DNA of 42,608 nt, taken from Proteiniphilum sp. (GTDB taxonomy: Bacteria > Bacteroidota > Bacteroidia > Bacteroidales > Dysgonomonadaceae). Location of the stretch: the NCBI GenBank assembly GCA_016839025.1, contig JADLKK010000010.1, forward strand, positions 1-42,608. Direction: 5' to 3'. The notes beneath the pieces were generated by a model. The model was not told the origin of the DNA. It did not search any database and was given only the letters and a program-made list of their open reading frames with translations. This document shows, in pieces, positions 26,498 through 34,586 of the stretch (position 1 is its first letter; each line of letters starts with the position of its first letter). The position numbers and the translations under genes were made by a program.

Positions 26498-26621
26498 CAG
26501 AATCTATTTCGTGAAGCCCCTGAACAGTGTCAAGCTTGCTTGAACCCTGTGCCCTGGCGAGAATTGAAAATAGAGGAGTGACGGCGACTCAAATTGTCTG
26601 AAATGATTGAAAAGAGGAACA

Positions 26622-27494
26622 ATGACACATTCAATGACAGGGTATGGCAAGGCGGTAGCTGAGCTTCCAAACAAAAGAATCACAGTAGAAATAAGATCTT
26701 TAAACAGCAAACAGTTTGATCTCTCCGCACGCATCCCCCCCATTTATCGGGAAAAGGAACTGGTTCTGCGCAACATGCTTTTGCGACGCCTGGAGCGGGG
26801 AAAAGTAGACTTGACAATGAACGTGGATGTGATCAACAGGGATGTCTCATCCAAGATCGATCCCCAGGTGTTGCGCCAATACCACCACGAGCTTAGCGGT
26901 CTGGCCGTAGAGATGGGAGTGACAGAACCGGCAGACTGGTTCACGGTATTGTTGCGGCTGCCGGAGGTGATGAAACAGGAAAATGAGACCCTCAATGATG
27001 AGGAGTGGTTCTCCATCGAGCAGGCAATTGGTGAGGCACTGGAGGAACTGACGCGCTTCCGCCGGCAGGAGGGCGAGATGCTGCAACAGTTGCTTTGCGG
27101 CAAGGTTGAGGCAATCCGCAGGCTGCTGATGGCGGTAGACCCCTACGAAGCAGAACGAACAGAAAAGATCAAAAGCCGTCTCTACGAAGCACTGAATAGC
27201 CTGGAAGGGATTGAAGTCGACCACAATCGTTTGGAACAGGAGATGATTTACTACCTGGAAAAGCTTGACGTGAACGAAGAGAAGACCCGCCTGGCACATC
27301 ATCTCGATTACTTTTTGGAGACGCTCAACGAGGGCGGCTCACAGGGGAAGAAACTGGGATTTATCGCCCAGGAAATCGGTCGGGAGATCAACACCCTCGG
27401 ATCCAAATCGAATCAATCGGGCATGCAGCGTATCGTGGTAGAGATGAAGGATGAACTGGAGCAGATCAAGGAACAGATTTTAAACCTGTTGTAA
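26622..27494 (+). CDS. yicC: YicC-family endoribonuclease
   Basis: A 290-residue cytosolic protein starting with the family signature MTHSMTGYGKA; the C-terminus has the DUF1732 stretch KKLGFIAQEIGREINTLGSK, followed by VVEMKDELEQIKEQILNL. E. coli YicC has been shown to be a ribonuclease that degrades certain RNAs. The ATG at 26622 is preceded by AGAGGAA, a usable ribosome-binding site; an upstream TTG at 26607 is rejected. gmk follows after 45 bp, a conserved pairing in many bacteria. Confidence 0.92.
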   Translation: MTHSMTGYGKAVAELPNKRITVEIRSLNSKQFDLSARIPPIYREKELVLRNMLLRRLERGKVDLTMNVDVINRDVSSKIDPQVLRQYHHELSGLAVEMGVTEPADWFTVLLRLPEVMKQENETLNDEEWFSIEQAIGEALEELTRFRRQEGEMLQQLLCGKVEAIRRLLMAVDPYEAERTEKIKSRLYEALNSLEGIEVDHNRLEQEMIYYLEKLDVNEEKTRLAHHLDYFLETLNEGGSQGKKLGFIAQEIGREINTLGSKSNQSGMQRIVVEMKDELEQIKEQILNLL

Positions 27495-27539
27495 CCTCCT
27501 TTCCCAGGTTGCGCAACAGTTACAGAATACTCAGATAAT

Positions 27540-28106
27540 ATGGCGAAGCTGATCATTTTCTCCGCACCCTCCGGAGCCGGCAAATCAACGCTGGTCCGTT
27601 ACCTGCTGACACAGGGACTGAATCTTCAGTTTTCGATATCTGCCACCAGCCGTGCCCCCCGGGGTGAGGAGAAAGATGGCAGGGAATATTATTTCCTTTC
27701 ACCGGCAGCATTCCGCGAACGGATTGCCCGCAATGAATTTCTTGAATATGAAGAGGTCTACACCGACAAGTTCTACGGAACCCTCAAGAGCGAGGTGGAC
27801 CGTATCCTAGCCAGTGGCAGAAATGTGGTATTCGACGTGGATTGTGTGGGAGGGCTCAACATCAAAAAGATCTACGGAGATCAGGCCCTGAGCATTTTCA
27901 TCATGCCCCCTTCAGTGGGGGTGCTGCGTGAACGGCTCGAAAAGAGGGGAACCGATACCCCGGAGGTGATAGAGAACAGACTTGCCAAGGCAGGATATGA
28001 GATGAGTTTCGCCTCCCAGTTCGATGTGACGGTCTGCAACGATGACTATGACCGGGCTAAGAATGAGATATTGAGACTGGTTACCGATTTTATCAACGAT
28101 AAGTGA
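27540..28106 (+). CDS. gmk: Guanylate kinase
   Basis: A 188-residue enzyme that phosphorylates GMP to GDP with ATP. It has the P-loop SGAGKST (residues 11-17), the GMP-binding segment SATSRAPRGEEKDGREYYF (about 34-52) and the FLEYEEVY motif. Length is normal. The stop overlaps the ATG of the next gene (TGATG), so the exported hydrolase downstream is translationally coupled to it. Confidence 0.96.
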   Translation: MAKLIIFSAPSGAGKSTLVRYLLTQGLNLQFSISATSRAPRGEEKDGREYYFLSPAAFRERIARNEFLEYEEVYTDKFYGTLKSEVDRILASGRNVVFDVDCVGGLNIKKIYGDQALSIFIMPPSVGVLRERLEKRGTDTPEVIENRLAKAGYEMSFASQFDVTVCNDDYDRAKNEILRLVTDFINDK

Positions 28107-29029
28107 TGAGTTACAAAAGGATTTCACTTCTGCTCTCCTTCCTCCTGGCAATTATTGCGCTGCGGGCTGCCAGTGTGGTGCAGGAGAGCCACCTGTTCGC
28201 AGTGAATGATGGTGTCGCGTTGCACCTGGACATCTACCGGAGTGATTCTGCCTCGATCCTGCCCCAGCCCTGTCTCATCTTTGTTTTTGGCGGGGGGTTC
28301 AAGGAAGGAAAACGTGATGCGCCGCTCTACGAACGCTACTTTCATTATTTTGCTAAACGGGGATTTGCCGTAGCTTCTATCGACTATCGGCTGGGGATGA
28401 AAGGAGAGAAAGCACCCGGTCCTCTCCACTATAAACCGCTGCGCAACGCGATCCACATGGCTGTGGAAGATCTGTACGCTGCCACGGTATACCTGCTGGA
28501 GCATGCCGCCGAACTGCATATCGAGCCCACACTGTTTGTTATCAGCGGTTCGAGTGCAGGTGCCATTACCGTGCTCCAGGCAGACTACATGAAACAGAAT
28601 AACCATCTGCTTGCGAAAAAGCTACCGGAGCCATTCCGCTATGCCGGTGTGATCTCCTTCGCCGGAGGCATCTTCAGCAATGAAGGGCTGCCATCCTACA
28701 AGACCCCCCCCGCCCCGACCCTCTTTTTTCACGGTACTGCCGACAGACTGGTACCCTACAACAAAGCCGGACTGTTCCATCTGGGCATGTACGGTAGTAG
28801 TCAATTGGTGAAACGTTTCCGGGAGAGGCATTATCCCTTCATCTTTTACAGCATCGAAGATGTGGGACATGAAGTGTCCGAGTATCCGATGCAGGAATAC
28901 TTACCTGATATTGAAAAGTTCATCAAGGAGATGGTGTTTGATCGCAGGCAATGGATGACCGAGATCCGACACAAGGATCTGCTGCGACAGTCGGACAACT
29001 CCTCCACACCGGCAAGCTATTATAACTGA
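28106..29029 (+). CDS. Exported alpha/beta-hydrolase (esterase-like)
   Basis: A 307-residue protein with a signal peptide (hydrophobic residues 7-20, LRAAS site). The alpha/beta-hydrolase marks are the oxyanion loop FVFGGGFKEG, the nucleophile elbow ISGSSAG (Ser near residue 150), the acid in HGTADRLVP, and the catalytic His in DVGHE near residue 255. The fold suggests a carboxylesterase or lipase acting in the periplasm; the substrate is unknown. The ATG at 28106 overlaps the gmk stop; GTG 28103 is a less likely start. A BASS transporter gene begins one base after its stop, so the two may act on the same compound. Confidence 0.8.
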   Translation: MSYKRISLLLSFLLAIIALRAASVVQESHLFAVNDGVALHLDIYRSDSASILPQPCLIFVFGGGFKEGKRDAPLYERYFHYFAKRGFAVASIDYRLGMKGEKAPGPLHYKPLRNAIHMAVEDLYAATVYLLEHAAELHIEPTLFVISGSSAGAITVLQADYMKQNNHLLAKKLPEPFRYAGVISFAGGIFSNEGLPSYKTPPAPTLFFHGTADRLVPYNKAGLFHLGMYGSSQLVKRFRERHYPFIFYSIEDVGHEVSEYPMQEYLPDIEKFIKEMVFDRRQWMTEIRHKDLLRQSDNSSTPASYYN

Positions 29030-29030
29030 C

Positions 29031-29960
29031 ATGCAGAAGTATCTCGAGAAATACCTGCTCCCGGTAGCCATGCTCCTGGGGATTGTTTTCCATCGGCCGC
29101 TTTCCATCCTCTCACCGGTGATCCCATGGCTGCTGGCGCTGATGCTCTTTATCACCTACTGCCGCGTTCAATGGGCAGACATACGCCTCACCCGCTTCCA
29201 TTATATCCTGCTGGCTATCCAGTATGGAGGCAGCGCCCTTGTATACCTGATCCTTCGTCCATTCAACCAGGTATTGGCACAGGCGGCTATGATCTGTGTG
29301 CTGACAGCAACTGCCACCTCGGCACCGGTTGTAACCGGCATTCTGGGGGGCAGTATCTCCGCCACAGCTGCCTACTCCATTGTGAGCAATCTCTCGGTGG
29401 CTTTCATTGCTCCACTCTTTCTCTCACTGGTAGGAGAAAGCGTTCAGCACATCTCTTTTGCTGTTACATTCTGGCATATCCTTGGCAGCGTGATGCCCAT
29501 TCTGGTTGTACCCTTCCTGCTGGCGTTGCTTATCCGCAAAGGGGCTCCACGAATTCATCAGAAGATCTATTCCGCCCAGATACTCTCCTTCTATCTCTGG
29601 GCTGTTGCACTCACCGTAGTAATCGGAAATATTACACAGTATGTGAAGTTGCAGGATGATGGAAACTACACCCTCGAGGCGGTTATTGCGGGAACTTCAC
29701 TGCTAATCTGCCTAACGCAGTTCTTTTTGGGCAGGAAAATCGGACGCCACTTCGGACGTACCGTGGCTGGTGGACAGAGTCTCGGTCAGAAAAACACAGT
29801 ACTGGCCATCTGGCTCACGCAGACCTATCTGAATCCCCTGGCCACGCTGGGTCCTGGTATGTATGTGCTTTGGCAGAACCTGGTCAACTCCTGGCAGATA
29901 TGGAAAAAGAAAAAGGGGGAAGAGGTTTCCCGTCAAATGAAACCACCGTCAAAAAATTGA
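29031..29960 (+). CDS. BASS-family (bile acid:sodium symporter-like) transporter
   Basis: A 309-residue membrane protein with about nine hydrophobic segments. The family pattern TATATSAPVVTGILGG (about residues 89-104), with its small-residue-rich core, and the later GQKNTVLAIWLTQTYLNPL (about 250-268), a crossover-type motif, place it in the BASS/SBF group, which takes up organic acids with sodium. Bile acids are one substrate among several (pyruvate, pantoate, glucosinolates in other members), so the cargo is open. It is the last gene of the yicC-gmk group and is 32 bp from a convergent gene. Confidence 0.78.
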   Translation: MQKYLEKYLLPVAMLLGIVFHRPLSILSPVIPWLLALMLFITYCRVQWADIRLTRFHYILLAIQYGGSALVYLILRPFNQVLAQAAMICVLTATATSAPVVTGILGGSISATAAYSIVSNLSVAFIAPLFLSLVGESVQHISFAVTFWHILGSVMPILVVPFLLALLIRKGAPRIHQKIYSAQILSFYLWAVALTVVIGNITQYVKLQDDGNYTLEAVIAGTSLLICLTQFFLGRKIGRHFGRTVAGGQSLGQKNTVLAIWLTQTYLNPLATLGPGMYVLWQNLVNSWQIWKKKKGEEVSRQMKPPSKN

Positions 29961-29992
29961 CATACAGAAATATGCACTATTCGAAAGGATCA

Positions 29993-30973
29993 TCAGAACC
30001 TACCGTTTACTATCCCCTCCATAACCCTATTGGTACGGGCAGCCGTGATGCCGGTGCTCACCGGCATTTCCGCCATGCCATTTAGATAGTTTACGATGCT
30101 TTCTATCAGGCGATACTGGATGTTCTCCGGATTCTCTTCATGGTACTCGCGTACTCCCTCGATGGTTTCCAGCCGGATGGGGGTGAACATAAAAGTGGAG
30201 CAGGTGAGCTTCCCCTGTGTGCCGGTGAAGATGATTTCGTCGACACGTGTGGCGCGTGGCGCGACGAAACTCCAGCTCCCACTGCCGGGTATTCCCTTGT
30301 CAAAACGGAATGTGGCGGAGAGACTGTCCGCCACCTCATACAATCCCCCCACATTGGTAGCGAAGCCGGTAACAGCAATGATCTCCCCCAGCAGAAAATC
30401 GAGCAGATCCAACTGGTGGGATGCCAGGTCGTAAAAATAACCGGCGCCGGCAAGCTCCTGCTGTACCCTCCATGGCAGCTGTTCCCGGTTATAATCATCA
30501 GGATAGGGAGGTATGGCAAAACGGATCTCGACCGTGGAGAGCCTACCCGCTACTCCTTCGGCAAGCAGCTGCTTGACCCGCAGGAAGTAGGGCAGCGTAC
30601 GGCGGTAATACGCTACGAAGAGAGGTACCCCTGTTTCCTGCGACACCCCGTTCATCTCACGGCACTCCTCCCATGTGGTTGCCATCGGTTTCTCCACGTA
30701 TACCGGCTTTCCGGCCCGCATAGCGGCAATGGCGTATTCAGCATGAAACCCGGGAGGGGTAGCCACATAGACAGCACTCACCTGTGGATCATGGATCAAT
30801 GCTGCTGCGTTGTCATACCATCTTCCAATACCATGCCGCTCAGCATATTCTCTTGCCTTGTCTCCGTCGCGACGCATCACAGCGACCACATCCGATCCGG
30901 CCACTTTCCGGAATGCGGGACCGCTTTTCTTCTCCGTTACGGCTCCACAGCCGATAAAACCCCATTGTACCAT
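29993..30973 (-). CDS. Gfo/Idh/MocA-family oxidoreductase, cytosolic
   Basis: A 326-residue NAD(P)-dependent sugar dehydrogenase-like protein. The Rossmann motif is GFIGCGAVTEKKSG (residues 5-18), followed by VYVATPP and the catalytic-site motif VEKP near residue 94; a substrate-domain histidine pattern YDLASHQLDLLDFLLG is near 180. No signal peptide is seen, so it acts in the cytoplasm, unlike the Tat-signal homologue at 34587-35954. It is a single minus-strand gene, with repeat-bearing DNA separating it from ccsBA. Substrate unknown. Confidence 0.85.
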   Translation of the reverse strand: MVQWGFIGCGAVTEKKSGPAFRKVAGSDVVAVMRRDGDKAREYAERHGIGRWYDNAAALIHDPQVSAVYVATPPGFHAEYAIAAMRAGKPVYVEKPMATTWEECREMNGVSQETGVPLFVAYYRRTLPYFLRVKQLLAEGVAGRLSTVEIRFAIPPYPDDYNREQLPWRVQQELAGAGYFYDLASHQLDLLDFLLGEIIAVTGFATNVGGLYEVADSLSATFRFDKGIPGSGSWSFVAPRATRVDEIIFTGTQGKLTCSTFMFTPIRLETIEGVREYHEENPENIQYRLIESIVNYLNGMAEMPVSTGITAARTNRVMEGIVNGRF

Positions 30974-31035
30974 ATTGACAGGTTTGTAAGTTTGATGTTT
31001 GATGTTCGAACGTTAGTATGTCCGTAGGTTTGAAA

Positions 31036-31069
31036 GTTCAATGTTCAATGTTCAATGTTCGATGTTCGG
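31036..31069. repeat. Short tandem repeat, unit GTTCAAT
   Basis: Three exact 7-base units GTTCAAT run from 31036 to 31056, followed by GTTCGAT and GTTCGG. Related words (GTTTGAT, GATGTTCGAA) lie in the 50 bases before. The stretch sits between a Gfo/Idh gene and ccsBA and codes for nothing. Confidence 0.85.
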
Positions 31070-31121
31070 GATTTGGGAACGATGCACCAAGAACCTTGAA
31101 CTTTAAACCACGACCCCTTCA

Positions 31122-33545
31122 TTATTGTTTACCGCTTATCACTCTTCTGTAGGATACCACTCCCAGGATTGCAATTGCAACGAATGCCGCTGCAATATAG
31201 AGAAAAACAGAAGAATCCGTGTCGGTTTGTCCGTAGGAATGCATACCGCTCAGGAAGTAGTTCACCCCCAGGAAGGTCATCAACACCGACGAGAAAGCCA
31301 ATACTGAAAGCAGGTTGAAGAGCCATTCGCTCTGCCACTGTTTTACCAGGTGAAGATGGGTGACGATGGAATAGACCACCACCGTGATCAGTGCCCATGT
31401 CTCCTTGGGGTCCCAGCCCCAGTATCTGCCCCACGATTCGTTGGCCCAGACAGCCCCCAGGAAGGCACCAATGGTCATTAGTGCCAACCCGGCCAACAGT
31501 GCGAGGTTGTTGATAATGCCCAGTTCTTTGATGCGTAGCGCCATCTGCCCCTCTTCATGTCTGAAGCTCATCAGCAACAGGTTCACGATCCCCAGCAGGA
31601 AGCTGATACCGAAGAAGCCGTAAGCAGCCACGATCACCGCCACATGGAACATCAGCCAGGGCGATCTCAATACCGGCACCAGCGTGCTGATCTGCGGGTC
31701 CATCCAGTTGAGGCCGGAGACGAAGAGGATCACCCCACCGAAAAGGGTGGCCAGTGCCAGGGTAAGGCTGTTGCGGCGACCGAAGATCAGCCCCGCCATC
31801 ACGGTAACCCAAGCGATGTAGACCATGGTCTCGTATGAGTTGCTCCAGGGTGCATGACCGGCTATGTACCAGCGAAGCCCCATGCCATAGAGGTGGAAAA
31901 GGAACAGTGCGGTGATCGCAGCAACAAGAACCCGTCCGGCGCAGCACATCCATTTTCGGTCATGCAGCATCCGAAGAAAAGCGAGGATGAGCAGAAGACC
32001 CCCGAAAATGAAATAGCCCACCCTGCTACGGCTGAAGATTTGCATACGGTTGTAGCCTATTTCCGCCACTATTTTTTCCGGATGGATAAGTGATGCAGCA
32101 TCATTTTCCAGTTGCCATGCTTCCAGTTCCTGCAACAGCCGGTCCGGTTCATGCCAGTCCCCGCTCTGCAGTGAATACCGCACAGCAGCAAGGTATCTCC
32201 CGAATATCTGGGCGACGAAGAGTGAGTCCTCTCCTGCAAAGTGTGCGAGACTGTCTCCCGGTGCATACCAGCTGTGACCGGGATCACCCTTAAGAGGATA
32301 GATGGCCGGCATGGTTTGGTGAAACATCTGGTAGAGGATGTTGACCCGCTCATCCAGCTTGATCAGTTCCTTGTCGGCAGCGGTGCGTTCAGCTGCGGGA
32401 CGGTGGTAGATCTGCTGCAATTCCGACAGCAGCCGGTAGTTCCCCTCCCGGTCGAAGAAGGCAGAATAGCCGGCATACTTCTCCGGCAGGTGGTAGCGTT
32501 GACTGATGGCTCCACCGGGGAGTGCAATCAGTGGCATCTCCATCCATTGTTGCGGCAGGGTCAGCAGTCCCAACAGGAACTGATCGCTGTTCAGTCCGGC
32601 GATGGAGGTCTCCTTGTGTAGTTTGCGCAAGATCTCGGATGAAAAGCTGTTCATTGGCATGATCCGTCCACGGAACTGCACCGGCAACTCACCAAAGCGC
32701 GCGGCATGTGCCGTCGGCACCACCTGATGCTGGGTCTTACTCTTCTGAGCATTCGTTGATGCTCCCAGATTGATTGCCGGCACCATCAGCAGCAACATGA
32801 GAAGGGCAGTCTGTCCGGTAGAGTGTCTGAGTTCCCGCAGGCTGTGGATAAGCTTCCGGAAGCGGGAACCGGGCATCAGGAACATCATCACAAAACCAAT
32901 CAGCAACAGCAGGTAACCGCTGTAGGTGATGGCTCTGCCTGCCGGATCCCTGTTCACCGAAAGGAGGGTCCCCTGTTCGTCCGGGTCGTAGGAAGCCTGA
33001 AAAAAGCGATATCCCTTCAGATCCAGCACGTTGTTCATGTATACCTCAGTCTCTCGCACCTCCCCGTCGATGTGTATCCTCAGCGAGCTCTCGTAAGAGG
33101 AGGGACTCTCTGAGCCGGGGTAGCGGAGCAGACTGAAATCGATCAGCTCCAGCCGGAAGGGCAATTCCTGCACCCGGGTGCCTCGGGAGGTATGCATCAC
33201 CATCTCATTGCTGCTCTCCCCCTCACGGATATGCACCTGTCCCTCAATGCCAAAGAGATGGGTGGTAAGTGCACCCCCCAGGATGACAATCAGGGCAGCA
33301 TGAATCATCATCAGCGACCATCTCTTTTTTCGGATGTAGTGATACCTGTTGAGCAACAGGAGGAAGTTAATCACTAACAACAGTTGGAGAAAGAGAAACA
33401 GGGGGGAGTAATAGATCAGCATTCTTGCTGCCACCGCACCCATTTGCTTCTCCACCACGGTGGCTATTGCCAGTCCTGCTGCATAAATCAGCATCAGGAC
33501 AATGGAAATTTTGTAGGAGGATAACGACCGGATCATTTTATCCAT
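31122..33545 (-). CDS. ccsBA: CcsBA (ResB-CcsA fusion), cytochrome c haem-lyase
   Basis: An 807-residue fused system II cytochrome c maturation protein that carries haem across the inner membrane and attaches it to CXXCH motifs. The N-terminal ResB/CcsB part has membrane segments near residues 13-32, 45-62, 78-95 and 205-225 around a periplasmic domain. The C-terminal CcsA part (about 510-807) has HAPWSNSYETMVY, the haem-binding WWD motif WGRYWGWDPKETW (705-717) and GVNYFLSGMHSYG with His769. It is separated from the upstream isomerase gene by a terminator. A TATTTTTG box lies at 33569-33562. The tetraheme protein at 36050-37624 is an obvious client. Confidence 0.92.
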   Translation of the reverse strand: MDKMIRSLSSYKISIVLMLIYAAGLAIATVVEKQMGAVAARMLIYYSPLFLFLQLLLVINFLLLLNRYHYIRKKRWSLMMIHAALIVILGGALTTHLFGIEGQVHIREGESSNEMVMHTSRGTRVQELPFRLELIDFSLLRYPGSESPSSYESSLRIHIDGEVRETEVYMNNVLDLKGYRFFQASYDPDEQGTLLSVNRDPAGRAITYSGYLLLLIGFVMMFLMPGSRFRKLIHSLRELRHSTGQTALLMLLLMVPAINLGASTNAQKSKTQHQVVPTAHAARFGELPVQFRGRIMPMNSFSSEILRKLHKETSIAGLNSDQFLLGLLTLPQQWMEMPLIALPGGAISQRYHLPEKYAGYSAFFDREGNYRLLSELQQIYHRPAAERTAADKELIKLDERVNILYQMFHQTMPAIYPLKGDPGHSWYAPGDSLAHFAGEDSLFVAQIFGRYLAAVRYSLQSGDWHEPDRLLQELEAWQLENDAASLIHPEKIVAEIGYNRMQIFSRSRVGYFIFGGLLLILAFLRMLHDRKWMCCAGRVLVAAITALFLFHLYGMGLRWYIAGHAPWSNSYETMVYIAWVTVMAGLIFGRRNSLTLALATLFGGVILFVSGLNWMDPQISTLVPVLRSPWLMFHVAVIVAAYGFFGISFLLGIVNLLLMSFRHEEGQMALRIKELGIINNLALLAGLALMTIGAFLGAVWANESWGRYWGWDPKETWALITVVVYSIVTHLHLVKQWQSEWLFNLLSVLAFSSVLMTFLGVNYFLSGMHSYGQTDTDSSVFLYIAAAFVAIAILGVVSYRRVISGKQ

Positions 33546-33590
33546 AGGATCATTTTAGAGACAAAAATAGGAAAATTAACAAGGGTGATA

Positions 33591-33629
33591 CGAAAAAATG
33601 GGTGAAAGATACCACTCCATCACCCATTT
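33591..33629 (-). terminator. Rho-independent terminator after the TIM-barrel gene
   Basis: A perfect 10-bp stem, AAATGGGTGA (33596-33605) with TCACCCATTT (33620-33629), has a 14-base loop. Read on the minus strand it ends in a T run. It lies 30 bases after the isomerase-like gene's stop and separates it from ccsBA. Confidence 0.82.
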
Positions 33630-33658
33630 CTTATTACAATCTACAGTGATTACACAAG

Positions 33659-34573
33659 TCACGCTTCATCCCACTGCTTGCGCAGCAGCTCCAGTGCAGC
33701 AGGCACAACTATCTTACGGTCACCCTGACATCCACACTCAAAGCTGACATACTTGTCGTATCCCAACATCTTCAACCCTTTGAAGCCCCTCACATAGTTG
33801 TCGGCCTCCCCGTCCTCACCCGGCATGCTGCGACGCTTGCGACTGGCCACATGTACATGTTGCAGATACTCACCTGCCGAGAGGAAGGCAGCCATATCAC
33901 AATTCTCTTCCCAGGTCATATGCCAGAAGTCCCCCATGCATTTCACGCCCGGGTTGTTGATGTCACGACAGATGGAGGCAGCGTCCGCCACCTGACGAAG
34001 GTAGAAGGCCTCCTTGCGGTTCAGTGGTTCAAAGATCACGGTGGTACCATGCTGTTGGGCGAAGGTACCCATCTCGTCGAACTGTTCACAGAGGAAATCA
34101 CGTGTCCCCTGTGTGTGTGGCATCACCGGCAACTGCTTGTTGAAGGCGGGGACGATGATCACCCCGGTCGATTCCAGCTCACCGGCAGCCACGATCAGCT
34201 CCGCCATGGTGTCACGGCACTGCTTGCGGACAGCCGGGTCGGTGGAGAGGATAAAGCCGTCGAAACCGGCACAGATGGCGCTCACCCTGATGTTACGCCC
34301 TTTGAGGGCATCCTTCATCTCCTGCAACCTGGATAGCATCGCTTTGCCATGGGGTTCAAACCCTGTCACCCCGTGTGCTTCCATAAAATCGAACTTCTCA
34401 CGCAGTGTCTCACCGGGAGCTGTTCCCTCCTGGAAGGAGATATGCAGCAGCGCCTTACCGGCAACACCCTGCTCATCGGTTTTGGCTCTGGCAAAAGAGC
34501 CACAACCCGCCGCGACCATGGCGGCCGATCCGGCGAGGCTGGTTCTGATAAATCGTCTCCTGTCAAATGTCAT
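33659..34573 (-). CDS. Tat-signal TIM-barrel sugar isomerase/epimerase-like protein
   Basis: A 304-residue protein of the xylose isomerase-like TIM-barrel superfamily (AP endonuclease 2 fold). The N-terminus has a twin-arginine signal DRRRFIRTSLAG and an AAGC lipobox, so it is exported folded and perhaps lipid-anchored. Barrel marks include IFEPLNRKEAF, CMGDFWHMTWEE, LQHVHVASRKRR and YVSFECGCQG, with Glu, Asp, His and Glu as likely metal ligands. The ATG at 34573 is preferred to a TTG six bases upstream. It starts 13 bp after the Tat-signal Gfo/Idh gene, so the two exported proteins are made together and probably act on one sugar. Confidence 0.83.
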   Translation of the reverse strand: MTFDRRRFIRTSLAGSAAMVAAGCGSFARAKTDEQGVAGKALLHISFQEGTAPGETLREKFDFMEAHGVTGFEPHGKAMLSRLQEMKDALKGRNIRVSAICAGFDGFILSTDPAVRKQCRDTMAELIVAAGELESTGVIIVPAFNKQLPVMPHTQGTRDFLCEQFDEMGTFAQQHGTTVIFEPLNRKEAFYLRQVADAASICRDINNPGVKCMGDFWHMTWEENCDMAAFLSAGEYLQHVHVASRKRRSMPGEDGEADNYVRGFKGLKMLGYDKYVSFECGCQGDRKIVVPAALELLRKQWDEA

Positions 34574-34586
34574 AAGCAAACATATT

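Noticed and set aside
31036-31069. Tandem GTTCAAT units as a CRISPR array.
   Set aside because: The units are 7 bases, directly adjoining and without spacers; no cas gene is near.
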